NCBI GenBank assembly: GCA_045576235.1
Contig: JAZNGA010000051.1
Location: forward strand, 1 to 22,320
Direction of reading: 5' to 3'
Source of the DNA: SIG437 sp045576235
GTDB lineage: Bacteria > Bacillota > Clostridia > UBA1381 > UBA9506
Length of the DNA: 22,320 nucleotides
The notes beneath the pieces were generated by a model that saw only the letters and a program-made list of their open reading frames with translations, was not told the DNA's origin and did no database searches. The translations under genes were made by a program, and so were the position numbers. Below, piece after piece: positions 15,494 to 22,320 of this stretch (position 1 is the stretch's first letter; each line of letters begins with the position of its first letter).

Positions 15494-16885
15494 TTAAAAT
15501 TCGAGTTTTTTATCAAGATAAGCTTCAACCTCATCTATATTTAATGTGATTTGTTCCATTGTGTCTCTGTCTCTTAAGGTTACTGTATTGTTTGCCTCGC
15601 TGTCAAAGTCATATGTAATACAGAAGGGTGTTCCAATTTCATCCTGTCTCCTGTAACGCTTACCGATGCTTCCTGATTCATCAAACTCGCACATATATTT
15701 TTTTGCAAGTCTTGAGTAAAGCTCAAACGCTTTATCAGAAAGTTTTTTAGAAAGCGGTAAAACGGCAACTTTAACAGGTGCAAGAGCAGGATGGAATCTC
15801 ATAACAACTCTTGTGTCTCCCTCTCCAACTGTTTCTTCATCATAAGCTTCTGTTAAGAATGCAAGAGTCACTCTGTCAGCGCCAAGTGATGGTTCGATGC
15901 AATATGGAATATATTTTTCGTTTGTAACAGGGTCCATATATTCAAAATTTTCACCACTGTGTATAGCATGCTGCTTCAAGTCAAAATCAGTTCTGTCAGC
16001 AACACCCCAAAGCTCGCCCCAACCAAACGGAAACATAAATTCTATGTCAGTTGTTGCATTTGAATAGTGAGAAAGCTCCTCTTTTTCATGGTCTCTTAAT
16101 TTAATGTTTTCTTCCTTGATGCCTAATGACAAGAGCCAATCTTTACAGAAATCTTTCCAATATTCGAACCATTTCAGGTCTTCTCCAGGTGCGCAGAAAA
16201 ACTCAAGCTCCATCTGTTCAAATTCTCTTGTTCTGAATGTGAAGTTACCGGGAGTGATTTCGTTTCTGAATGATTTACCAATCTGACCAATTCCAAATGG
16301 GATTTTCTTTCTTGATGTTCTCTGAACATTTTTGAAGTTTACAAAAATTCCCTGTGCTGTTTCAGGTCTTAAGAAAATCTCGGAAGAACTATCTTCAGTT
16401 ACACCCTGGAAAGTTTTAAACATAAGATTAAATTTTCTGATATCTGTAAAGTTTTTCTTGCCGCATTTAGGACAAGCAATTCCGTTTTCGGCAATAAACT
16501 CAACCATCTTTTCATTGCTCCAGCCATCAACTGCAGCAGGTTCACCTTTTTCAACTAAAAAGTCTTCAATCAATTTATCAGCTCTGTAGCGTGCTTTACA
16601 TTCCTTACAATCCATTAAAGGATCGGAAAAACCACCAACATGACCTGATGCAACCCATGTTTGAGGATTCATCAAAATTGCAGCATCAAGACCTACATTA
16701 TATGGTGATTCATAGATGAATTTCTTCCACCACGCACGCTTAACATTATTTTTAAGCTCAACACCTAGAGGACCGTAGTCCCATGTGTTAGCAAGACCTC
16801 CATAAATTTCTGAACCGGAATAAACAAATCCTCTGCCTTTGCATAAAGCAACCAATTTTTCCATTGTTTTTTCACTGTTTAACAT
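15494..16885 (-). CDS. glyS: Glycine-tRNA ligase, single-chain dimeric type
   Basis: This enzyme attaches glycine to tRNA-Gly. It is the one-chain homodimeric form (GlyQS), not the alpha2-beta2 form. The 463-residue class II synthetase has the N-terminal catalytic motif YGPLGVELKNNVKRAWW, a CxxC...CxxC pair typical of a zinc-binding insertion (CKECKARYR near residue 92 and CPKCGKK near 139), and motif 2 region FRNEITPGNFTFRTREFEQMELEFF. Motif 3 is near EPSLGADRVTLAFL, with an anticodon-binding domain from about residue 365 (APVKVAVLPL). ATG start with CGGAGG upstream. Gap to ireB is about 60 bases and too short for a T-box, so glycine-responsive T-box control is not seen here. Co-transcribed with ireB. 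Confidence 0.97.
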   Translation of the reverse strand: MLNSEKTMEKLVALCKGRGFVYSGSEIYGGLANTWDYGPLGVELKNNVKRAWWKKFIYESPYNVGLDAAILMNPQTWVASGHVGGFSDPLMDCKECKARYRADKLIEDFLVEKGEPAAVDGWSNEKMVEFIAENGIACPKCGKKNFTDIRKFNLMFKTFQGVTEDSSSEIFLRPETAQGIFVNFKNVQRTSRKKIPFGIGQIGKSFRNEITPGNFTFRTREFEQMELEFFCAPGEDLKWFEYWKDFCKDWLLSLGIKEENIKLRDHEKEELSHYSNATTDIEFMFPFGWGELWGVADRTDFDLKQHAIHSGENFEYMDPVTNEKYIPYCIEPSLGADRVTLAFLTEAYDEETVGEGDTRVVMRFHPALAPVKVAVLPLSKKLSDKAFELYSRLAKKYMCEFDESGSIGKRYRRQDEIGTPFCITYDFDSEANNTVTLRDRDTMEQITLNIDEVEAYLDKKLEF

Positions 16886-16947
16886 TATGTACCTCCGAAA
16901 ATATTTATAAAATAATATGCGAATAAAATTAACTATATAATTATGTC

Positions 16948-17196
16948 TTATTTCCCGACATAATTTTTAACAAGGACCTCTAAAAGTTCATCTCTTTCAA
17001 CCTTTCTGATGAGCGCCCTTGCGTTATTATGACTTGTTATATAGGTTGGGTCGCCTGAAAGAATATATCCAACCATCTGATTCACAGGATTGTAGCCTTT
17101 TTCTTCCAAAGCAGCATAAACAGTCGTTATGATATTTTTAATGTAATCATCCGTGTTCAATCCAAATTGAAATTTTTGAGTTTCGTTAAAATCCAT
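16948..17196 (-). CDS. ireB: IreB family (UPF0297) regulatory phosphoprotein
   Basis: IreB is a small cytosolic phosphoprotein that in Enterococcus faecalis is a substrate of the IreK Ser/Thr kinase and affects cephalosporin resistance. The 82-residue protein matches the family: NITTVYAALEEKGYNPVNQMVGYILSGDPTYI (split here at LEEKG), HNNARALIRKVERDELLEVLV. I chose the ATG at 17194-17196, which follows AAGGTGG and leaves the family-like N terminus MDFNETQKF; an in-frame start ten codons earlier has no support. In E. faecalis two N-terminal threonines (4 and 7) are phosphorylated; here only Thr6 is visible. First gene before glyS. Confidence 0.93.
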   Translation of the reverse strand: MDFNETQKFQFGLNTDDYIKNIITTVYAALEEKGYNPVNQMVGYILSGDPTYITSHNNARALIRKVERDELLEVLVKNYVGK

Positions 17197-17240
17197 TATA
17201 CTCGCCACCTTCAATATAAAAATCATAATCTAATTCGTAT

Positions 17241-17269
17241 ATTATACAATATTTCATAATTTTATGCAA
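17241..17269 (-). promoter_or_regulatory. SigA-type promoter of ireB-glyS
   Basis: Minus strand: -35 TTGCAT (17269-17264), 17-base spacer, -10 TATAAT (17246-17241). Predicted start near 17234, leader about 38 bases. It lies just after rho, with only an A/T stem between, so rho read-through may add to expression. Confidence 0.75.
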
Positions 17270-17324
17270 GACCATAAAACAAATTTTTACATAATTTTCA
17301 GAAAAAAATTATCTCAGCTCATTT

Positions 17325-18689
17325 CTATATGAATGGTTTTTTATTTTTATCAAATGTGTGAAGCATCACATTAATAAGCTCTTCGTTGCTTTTTGTTCTC
17401 ACGAGACTGCTTATAAGCTGCTCTGCAACATCATGAGATGACTGCGTTGATGCAATTTCCCGTCTGATAGCCCAGACTGCCTCAAGCTCCCTTTGTGATT
17501 GAAGAAGCTCTTCCTTTCTTGTTCCTGATTTGTTTATATCAATCGCAGGAAAAACTCTTTTCTCCTGCAATTTTCGGTCTAAATGAAGCTCCATATTTCC
17601 TGTTCCTTTAAATTCTTCAAAAATGACCTCATCCATCCTGCTTCCCGTGTCGATTAAAGCAGTTGCTAAAATTGTTAGACTTCCTCCGTTTTCAATGTTT
17701 CTTGCTGCGCCAAAAAATTTTTTAGGCTTGTGGAGAGCTCCGGGGTCAAGACCTCCTGAGAGCGTTCTTCCCGAAGGCATAACAGTCAGGTTATATGCTC
17801 TTGCCAAGCGAGTTATTGAATCAAGCAAAACAATTACATCTTTTTTCTGTTCAACAAGTCTTTGTGCTCTTTCGAGGACAATTTCAGCAACCTTTGTATG
17901 ATGCTCAGGAAGCTGGTCAAAGGTTGAATATACTACATCACCATTAATTGAGCGTTTCATATCAGTTACTTCTTCAGGTCTTTCATCAATTAGGAGAACA
18001 ATTAAAACAGCTTCGGGATAATTTTTCTCGATGCTGTTTGCAATATTTTTAAGTAATGTTGTTTTTCCAGCTTTTGGCGGAGCAACAATTATTCCCCTCT
18101 GACCTTTTCCGACAGGCGCAATCAGGTCAAGAACTCTCATCGCATGGTCTGTCTGACATGTTTCCATTTTAAGTCTTTCCTCAGGGAAAATCGGCGTCAA
18201 ATATTCAAATGGTTTTCTTCTGATTGCTTTATCAGGCGTGTCATCATTGACATGCTGAACAAAAATCAGAGCGGGGAATTTTTCTCCATCTTTAGGACTT
18301 CTTCCAATCCCTGATATTTTATCACCTGTCTTTAAATTAAAACGCCTTATCTGTGTCGGAGAAACATAAACATCCTTTGGAGTTGAAAGATAATTATCAC
18401 CACGCAAAAAACCATAGCCATCAGCTAAAACCTCAAGCACTCCGCAAACAATGTTGTCATCTCCCTGCAAATGCAATCCGCCTATCTGCTCAGCTTTTTC
18501 TGTTTTCGCAGGTGGTTTGTTCTCAATTTCGTGAGCATCATTTTCTGGCGATTGTGATCCTGCTTTTTCTTCCTGAGCTTTTTCAATAAGTTCAATCAAT
18601 TCATTTTTTTTGAGCTTACTTAAATTATTTATTCCTAACTCTTTTGCTAAAGCTTTGATTTCAACGATTTTCATAGCTTTTAAATCCAT
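17325..18689 (-). CDS. rho: Transcription termination factor Rho
   Basis: Rho is the hexameric RNA helicase that ends transcription at unstructured C-rich RNA. The 454-residue protein has a Rho N-terminal SAP-like helix bundle (about 1-42), a short polar insertion rich in E, K and P (about 43-70), and an OB-fold primary RNA site (about 78-150, GVLEVLADGYGFLR). The ATPase core has Walker A APPKAGKTT, Walker B VIVLLDSITRLARAYN and the loop SGRTLSGGLDPGAL. I chose the ATG at 18687-18689, five bases after GGAGG; the in-frame TTG four codons earlier overlaps that site. The N-terminal insertion is common in Clostridia and Actinobacteria. Monocistronic; no confident promoter was seen, and no GC-rich hairpin follows it. 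Confidence 0.97.
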   Translation of the reverse strand: MDLKAMKIVEIKALAKELGINNLSKLKKNELIELIEKAQEEKAGSQSPENDAHEIENKPPAKTEKAEQIGGLHLQGDDNIVCGVLEVLADGYGFLRGDNYLSTPKDVYVSPTQIRRFNLKTGDKISGIGRSPKDGEKFPALIFVQHVNDDTPDKAIRRKPFEYLTPIFPEERLKMETCQTDHAMRVLDLIAPVGKGQRGIIVAPPKAGKTTLLKNIANSIEKNYPEAVLIVLLIDERPEEVTDMKRSINGDVVYSTFDQLPEHHTKVAEIVLERAQRLVEQKKDVIVLLDSITRLARAYNLTVMPSGRTLSGGLDPGALHKPKKFFGAARNIENGGSLTILATALIDTGSRMDEVIFEEFKGTGNMELHLDRKLQEKRVFPAIDINKSGTRKEELLQSQRELEAVWAIRREIASTQSSHDVAEQLISSLVRTKSNEELINVMLHTFDKNKKPFI

Positions 18690-18785
18690 ATTGACCTCCA
18701 AATCATATTACAATGAAAGATATCATAGAAAAAACAACAAAAAAAGATTTTAAAAAATTCTGAAAAAATATATATGAATGTTAAT

Positions 18786-18815
18786 TTAAACAAAAAGCTG
18801 TGACGACAGCTTTTT
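18786..18815 (-). terminator. Terminator downstream of the D-aminoacylase gene
   Basis: A perfect 10-bp stem (18792-18801 with 18806-18815) around a 4-base loop. Read on the minus strand, it is followed by GTTTAAATT after the five Ts of the stem. It closes the D-aminoacylase transcript before rho. The rest of the gap 18690-18785 is AT-rich with nothing else I can identify. Confidence 0.8.
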
Positions 18816-18867
18816 GCTTAAATATTTCACCGTTGAATTAACAATAAATTCTGTCCAAAATTATAAT

Positions 18868-20460
18868 TTATAAATTATAACGGATAACTTTTCCTGAATA
18901 TTTTCCTGTAAACTTTTTATCCTTATAAACAATTTCTCCATTCACGATTACATAATCAATGCCTTCGGTTACTTTGTTTGAGTCACTGTATGTAGCCTCG
19001 TCCGAAAGACCATCATAATCAAAAATTACAAGGTCAGCATCATAGCCATCTTTTATAAGACCTTTATTTTTTACACACATAAATTCAGCCGTCAGCCCCG
19101 TCATTTTATGAATTGCCTGCTCTAAAGTTAAAATTCCCTTTTCCTTGACAAAATATGTTATAGCGCGAGGGAATGTTGCCATAGCTCTTGGGTGACCTTT
19201 TTCTTTAAGTGAGCGTGTCACGCCATCAGTTCCCACAACACAATATGGGTCACGGATAATTTCGCAAACATCCTCGTCACACATACTTGAGAACACACCG
19301 CCAACCCTGCAATTGTTTGCCACGCACAAGTCAAAAAACGCTGTCCACTCATCTTTTCCAATATTCTTCGCATATTCAGAAATAAAAAGCCCTTCTGCCT
19401 CGGGAGTCTCATCAGCACAATAAACATAGACTCCATCCCAACCGCCTGCATTAAGGAAAAAGTTATCATAAGGCGTGGACGGATCTCCCATCTCGGATTT
19501 AAGCTGTTTGCGAAAATCAGAATTTTTTAGTTTTTCACAAAGAGCATCATATCCGCCGTCAAGATGCCAGGGAGGCATACATGTGTTTATAGTAGTCATA
19601 CATCTTGTGTATGGATATTGATCACAGAAAACACGAATTCCTTCAGCATTTGCTTCATGAATCAGACGGAGAGTCTCCTTTTGCATTCCCCAGTTTTTCT
19701 TTCCAAGAATTTTATGGTGGGAAATATCAACACTCACGCCCGCTTTTCGTCCTACATTAATGACTTCTTCAACAGAATCCACAACATTTTCCGATTCGTT
19801 TCTCATATGGCTTGAATATATTCCGCCAAACGGTGCAATAACTTTTGCAAGCTCTAAAACCTCTTCCTTTTCGGCATAGCAACTTGGAGTGTAGATAAGT
19901 CCTGTTGAAAACCCTGAAGCACCTGATTCCATTGCTTCGCGGAGCATCCCCTTCATCATATCGATTTCTTTTTTTGTCGCAGGTCTGTTTTCCATTCCCA
20001 TAACTGCTATTCTAAGCGCATTATGTCCAACAAAAAACCTGATGTTCGCACTCTTGGGCTGGCTTTCTGCATATTGCAAATATTTTTCAAAAGTTGTCCA
20101 AGAATGCATATCGTCTGAAAACCAGTTTGTTCCTGTCATAAGTAGATTTTTTAAATCTGTGATAGTTTCAGGATTGACAGGAGCCATTGATGAACCACAA
20201 TGACCTGCAAGTTCTGTCGTTATTCCCTGATTTGTTTTAAAAACGCGGGCATCTTCACTACCCAAAATGAAATCACCGTGAGAATGTGCATCAATAAAGC
20301 CCGGAACAACATATCGTCCATCGGCATCAATTATTTTCTCTGCCTCCTCATCTTTATTTATCAAAACAATTTTACCATCTTTTATACCGACATTGCCAAG
20401 ATAATATGGTTTTCCGCTTCCATCAATAATTTTTGCATTTTTTATTAAGTAGTTAAGCAC
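18868..20460 (-). CDS. N-acyl-D-amino-acid deacylase family amidohydrolase
   Basis: The family hydrolyses N-acyl-D-amino acids, or related dipeptide-like amides, to D-amino acid and acid. The 530-residue protein has amidohydrolase features: metal ligands in GFIDAHSHGDF (His59, His61), the family cysteine in LAGHCGSS, SSHMRNES, then ISHHKILGKKNWG, and a late metal-binding aspartate in VVGTDGVTR. A C-terminal beta-sandwich includes GYDADLVIFD. I chose the GTG at 20458-20460, seven bases after AAGGAG; it gives MLNYLIKNAKIIDGSG, a normal start for the family, and the in-frame 16-codon extension is not supported. The metal-binding pattern supports a zinc enzyme; the substrate is not evident. Own promoter and terminator; no transporter or racemase genes nearby. 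Confidence 0.93.
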   Translation of the reverse strand: MLNYLIKNAKIIDGSGKPYYLGNVGIKDGKIVLINKDEEAEKIIDADGRYVVPGFIDAHSHGDFILGSEDARVFKTNQGITTELAGHCGSSMAPVNPETITDLKNLLMTGTNWFSDDMHSWTTFEKYLQYAESQPKSANIRFFVGHNALRIAVMGMENRPATKKEIDMMKGMLREAMESGASGFSTGLIYTPSCYAEKEEVLELAKVIAPFGGIYSSHMRNESENVVDSVEEVINVGRKAGVSVDISHHKILGKKNWGMQKETLRLIHEANAEGIRVFCDQYPYTRCMTTINTCMPPWHLDGGYDALCEKLKNSDFRKQLKSEMGDPSTPYDNFFLNAGGWDGVYVYCADETPEAEGLFISEYAKNIGKDEWTAFFDLCVANNCRVGGVFSSMCDEDVCEIIRDPYCVVGTDGVTRSLKEKGHPRAMATFPRAITYFVKEKGILTLEQAIHKMTGLTAEFMCVKNKGLIKDGYDADLVIFDYDGLSDEATYSDSNKVTEGIDYVIVNGEIVYKDKKFTGKYSGKVIRYNL

Positions 20461-20489
20461 TTGATTTCTCCTTGCTTTTGTTTGTTCAT
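20445..20489 (-). CDS. 14-codon ORF overlapping the D-aminoacylase start
   Basis: The ATG at 20487-20489 lies five bases after AGAGG and encodes MNKQKQGEIKCLTT, with a TAA at 20445-20447. It covers the D-aminoacylase ribosome binding site and ends 16 bases inside that gene in another frame, so ribosomes reading it would pass the GTG start. It may act in translational coupling or leader-peptide control, or be a chance ORF. The promoter and predicted start near 20514 place it inside the transcript. Confidence 0.35.
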   Translation of the reverse strand: MNKQKQGEIKCLTT

Positions 20490-20506
20490 TTTGTCCTCTA
20501 TATAAC

Positions 20507-20522
20507 ATTACGCATATGTAAT
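20507..20522. promoter_or_regulatory. Palindrome at the D-aminoacylase transcription start
   Basis: ATTAC (20507-20511) and GTAAT (20518-20522) are inverted repeats around six bases, centred on the predicted start and touching the -10 element. This placement would suit a repressor operator. Half-sites are short, so confidence is limited. Confidence 0.35.
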
Positions 20523-20548
20523 TATATCATAAAAACTATAAATGTCAA
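20521..20548 (-). promoter_or_regulatory. Strong SigA-type promoter of the D-aminoacylase gene
   Basis: Minus strand: -35 TTGACA (20548-20543), 16-base spacer, -10 TATAAT (20526-20521). Both hexamers match consensus. Predicted start near 20514, giving a leader of about 53 bases to the GTG start. It sits in the short gap after the M23 peptidase gene. Confidence 0.8.
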
Positions 20549-20561
20549 TTTTATTGATACA

Positions 20562-21587
20562 TTACTCATTTGTTTCAGAAAAAAAGATGTCTCTTTTCCT
20601 GTAAAATTCGTTTTCCGATTTAAAAACTTCAGACTTGTTTTTTTCTAAAAGCTTGACAATGGCATAAACATCTATCCATATCTCAAACTTCTCTTCCCTT
20701 TTCTTTTCGTCAAAAATAAGCTCCATTCCATAGTGAAGATGCGGAACATTGATGTTGTTGACATTTTCCTTCGTGCTGTAGCCTGTCATACCAAGATATC
20801 CGATAACATCTCCCGCTTTAACTATTTTTCCTTCATAGATATCATTATATGGATGGTCTTTTCTTAAATGTGCGTAATAATGATATCTTTTCTTATCAAA
20901 GCTTCTGATTCCAATTCGCCAGCCACCATATTGATTCCAGCCAACACTCTCTACAATTCCGGATTCCACAGCTATTATCGGCGTTCCGATTCCACCCATC
21001 ATATCATGCCCTAAATGTTTTCTTCTGAAGCCATATGAACGAGATGAGCCAAAATCATCGTAATGACTAAAGCTATATCCCTTGGCTATTGGTGAAAACA
21101 CTTTCAGACCATATTTTTTGTCAATAGTTTTAGTCTTTGAATCACTATCGGTTGTCTCTATCTCATATTCTCCGACAAAACCATCCAAAACAGCACCATA
21201 TGCCTCTTTATAATATTTATAGTTCCCAAATCTTTTCGCCATCACTTCCACATCATTACCATTTTCTATTTCATTTATAAGATTTATCAAATCCGTTTTC
21301 TTGTATTTTTTAAAATTTCCTCCATATTTCGTACCAAGATACGCAAGCAGTTCTACCCAATTAAGCTTTATATCGCTGTTATATGAGTTAATGTCCGCTT
21401 CAAGCGTATCATTCAGCGCCTTATATGTAATGTTAAAATCAACCCAATTTACTTTAACTTCAGCATTTGTGTCCTCCCCCTCTTTTATAACATTAACTGC
21501 TAATGGTGTCGCATAAATTAAAGAAAATGAGATGATTATAATTAACAAAAAAATTATAATGCTTTTCAATCTAAGACATTTAAACAA
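20562..21587 (-). CDS. Secreted or membrane-anchored M23 family metallopeptidase
   Basis: M23 (LytM-type) enzymes cut peptide cross-links in peptidoglycan outside the membrane. The 341-residue protein has one N-terminal hydrophobic segment (about 9-26), a signal peptide or anchor, then a region of about 130 residues with two related NWV motifs (NWVDF at 47, NWVEL at 76). The M23 domain (about 162-310) has zinc ligands His191 and Asp195 (HLGHD) and His285 (PHLHYG), and catalytic histidines His240 (YYAHL) and His283, so it looks active. The TTG at 21585-21587 follows AAGGGTG at seven bases; no in-frame ATG fits better. A role in spore or vegetative cell-wall remodelling is plausible but not shown. 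Confidence 0.9.
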   Translation of the reverse strand: MFKCLRLKSIIIFLLIIIISFSLIYATPLAVNVIKEGEDTNAEVKVNWVDFNITYKALNDTLEADINSYNSDIKLNWVELLAYLGTKYGGNFKKYKKTDLINLINEIENGNDVEVMAKRFGNYKYYKEAYGAVLDGFVGEYEIETTDSDSKTKTIDKKYGLKVFSPIAKGYSFSHYDDFGSSRSYGFRRKHLGHDMMGGIGTPIIAVESGIVESVGWNQYGGWRIGIRSFDKKRYHYYAHLRKDHPYNDIYEGKIVKAGDVIGYLGMTGYSTKENVNNINVPHLHYGMELIFDEKKREEKFEIWIDVYAIVKLLEKNKSEVFKSENEFYRKRDIFFSETNE

Positions 21588-21673
21588 AACTAATCACCCT
21601 TAAAAATTTATTTTCTTATAAAAATATATGTCACAAAAAAACAATTAAAACTTTTTTATATTGAGAAAAAAAC

Positions 21674-21702
21674 TTGACTTATTTTATAAATAATGCTAAA
21701 AT
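21674..21702 (+). promoter_or_regulatory. SigA-type promoter of the leucine tRNA locus
   Basis: Plus strand: -35 TTGACT (21674-21679), 17-base spacer, -10 TAAAAT (21697-21702). Predicted start near 21709, about 30 bases before the first tRNA-like sequence. No second promoter is obvious before the intact tRNA. Confidence 0.7.
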
Positions 21703-21739
21703 AGTTAAAAAAGTTTTTTCTAAACTTAAAATTTCTTAT

Positions 21740-21812
21740 GCGGATATGGCGGAATTGGCAGACGCGCATGGTTCAGGTCCATGTGAAAGCGATTTCATGC
21801 AGGTTCAAGTCC
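21740..21812 (+). pseudogene. Truncated tRNA-Leu(CAG)
   Basis: The 5' part is a good class II leucine tRNA: acceptor strand GCGGATA, D arm GGCGGAATTGGCAGACGC, anticodon arm CATGG-TTCAGGT-CCATG with anticodon CAG, variable arm with stem GAAA/TTTC, and T-arm 5' side GCAGG with loop TTCAAGT. It then fails: after CC the T-stem 3' side becomes GTG, and no TATCCGC acceptor partner or CCA follows. It is 39 bases identical to the intact copy downstream through the D and anticodon arms. It cannot fold a normal acceptor, so it is probably a remnant. The downstream sequence (GTTCA...TGAAC) forms a small inverted repeat at the break. Confidence 0.8.
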
Positions 21813-21880
21813 GTGAACTCTTTTTAAGGGAGTAACACAAAACGGCTTGTGTAAATGCTAAAACATAAAACTTAATATAT

Positions 21881-21967
21881 GCGCCCTTGGCGGAATTGGC
21901 AGACGCGCATGGTTCAGGTCCATGTGCCAGCAATGGCTTGGGAGTTCAAGTCTCCCAGGGCGCACCA
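21881..21967 (+). tRNA. tRNA-Leu(CAG)
   Basis: A full class II tRNA of 87 bases: acceptor stem GCGCCCT with AGGGCGC, D arm, anticodon arm CATGG-TTCAGGT-CCATG (anticodon CAG, reading CUG), a long variable arm with GCCA/TGGC around GCAA, T arm GGGAG-TTCAAGT-CTCCC, and discriminator A followed by encoded CCA. The G after the anticodon is position 37, the target of TrmD from this same window. It is about 70 bases after the truncated copy and probably shares its promoter. Confidence 0.96.
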
Positions 21968-21970
21968 AAC

Positions 21971-22015
21971 AACAAATCCGAACCTTCTCTAGTTAGAGAT
22001 AGGTTCGGATTTGTT
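21971..22015. terminator. Long hairpin after tRNA-Leu, probable bidirectional terminator
   Basis: A 15-bp perfect outer stem (21971-21985 with 22001-22015) continues through a single bulged T into a TCTCT/AGAGA inner stem with a 4-base loop. On the plus strand it is followed by ATTATTTAG, only moderately T-rich. It lies between the convergent tRNA locus and the small membrane protein gene, so it could serve both. The stem is longer than most terminators here. Confidence 0.7.
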
Positions 22016-22061
22016 ATTATTTAGAAGCATCTAAATTTTGATGGTACGGAAAGACGAACAT

Positions 22062-22316
22062 TTAGTAAAGTTTATTCATACCTTTTATCCTTTGCCAATA
22101 CTCCTCTGCATTTTCATCATAGTATTTTTTGATGAGATATACCAAAACAGCATTAATCATTGTCAATGTAGTTTCTGTAAATAATACTATCAAAAATATA
22201 TCATAAAAACTATTGAGTTTAGAAAAAAATATGATTCCTGAAATTATTAGTGATTCTGTCGTTAGAATTATAATCTCCCAAAACTCACGCATCGCTCTGT
22301 TTTCTGTATAAACCAT
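22062..22316 (-). CDS. Small membrane protein of unknown function, possibly partial
   Basis: The visible 84 residues contain two hydrophobic segments (about 14-33 and 38-62) and a charged C-terminal tail (KKYYDENAEEYWQRIKG). I do not recognise a family. The ATG at 22314-22316 is four bases from the window edge, so no ribosome binding site can be judged and the frame may continue upstream; treat the start as unknown. Nothing in the neighbourhood points to a function. Confidence 0.55.
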   Translation of the reverse strand: MVYTENRAMREFWEIIILTTESLIISGIIFFSKLNSFYDIFLIVLFTETTLTMINAVLVYLIKKYYDENAEEYWQRIKGMNKLY

Positions 22317-22320
22317 AATA

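Noticed and set aside
16886..16947. T-box riboswitch before glyS.
   Set aside because: The gap to ireB is only about 60 bases, with no stem I structure, T-box sequence or terminator.
21600..21670. Promoter for the M23 peptidase (TTGTTT with TATAAG on the minus strand).
   Set aside because: The -35 is poor and the spacing is 18 bases in a T-rich run; not strong enough to call.
1..22320. CRISPR arrays, insertion sequences, prophage genes, toxin-antitoxin pairs or defence systems.
   Set aside because: No repeat-spacer pattern, transposase, integrase or recognisable defence domain was seen on either strand.

Overview
This is an AT-rich (roughly one third GC) chromosomal stretch from a spore-forming Gram-positive bacterium, most probably a member of the class Clostridia. 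Supporting evidence is the sporulation gene spoVAC, an HPr with both His15 and Ser46, a one-chain glycyl-tRNA synthetase, an IreB (UPF0297) gene, Shine-Dalgarno-led genes with frequent GTG and TTG starts, and the block plsX-acpP-rnc-radical SAM-smc, an order I associate with Clostridia. No species can be named. Nearly every gene reads on the minus strand; only spoVAC with its small upstream reading frame and the leucine tRNA locus read on the plus strand.

Layout. Positions 1-1471 hold rimM and trmD (ribosome maturation and tRNA m1G37 methylation), with a terminator on each side. Positions 1485-4876 hold the proteostasis block tig-clpP-clpX behind a good SigA-type promoter. Positions 4912-6440 hold a membrane-anchored permuted NlpC/P60 hydrolase, divergent from a small apparently frameshifted membrane-peptide reading frame and spoVAC. 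A bidirectional terminator then separates spoVAC from smc. Positions 6484-13141 hold one operon, transcribed plsX, acpP, rnc, Elp3-like radical SAM gene, smc, with a promoter overlapping the end of uvrC. uvrC is next, then ptsH (HPr) as a single-gene unit with its own promoter, palindrome and terminator. ireB-glyS share a promoter, and rho stands alone. A D-aminoacylase-family amidohydrolase follows, with a strong promoter, a palindrome at its predicted start site and a 14-codon upstream ORF. Then come a secreted M23 peptidase, a leucine tRNA promoter, a truncated tRNA-Leu, an intact tRNA-Leu(CAG), a long hairpin, and a small membrane protein at the window edge.

How it fits together. Most of the window is growth-essential housekeeping: protein folding and turnover, fatty-acid and phospholipid precursors, RNA processing, chromosome organisation, DNA repair, sugar-transport control, tRNA charging and transcription termination. 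The accessory content is the spore and cell-wall genes (spoVAC, the NlpC/P60 protein, the M23 peptidase) and the D-aminoacylase, which could process D-amino-acid compounds, though its substrate is not evident.

I found no convincing new multi-gene system. The items most worth a second look are the truncated tRNA-Leu in front of an intact copy, the broken micro-ORF coupled to spoVAC, the palindromes over two promoters, the small ORF overlapping the D-aminoacylase start, and the structured, in-frame tail after trmD. No stretch longer than 300 bases lacks a gene. The longest gaps (about 5746-5993 and 18690-18867) are described under the entries around them.
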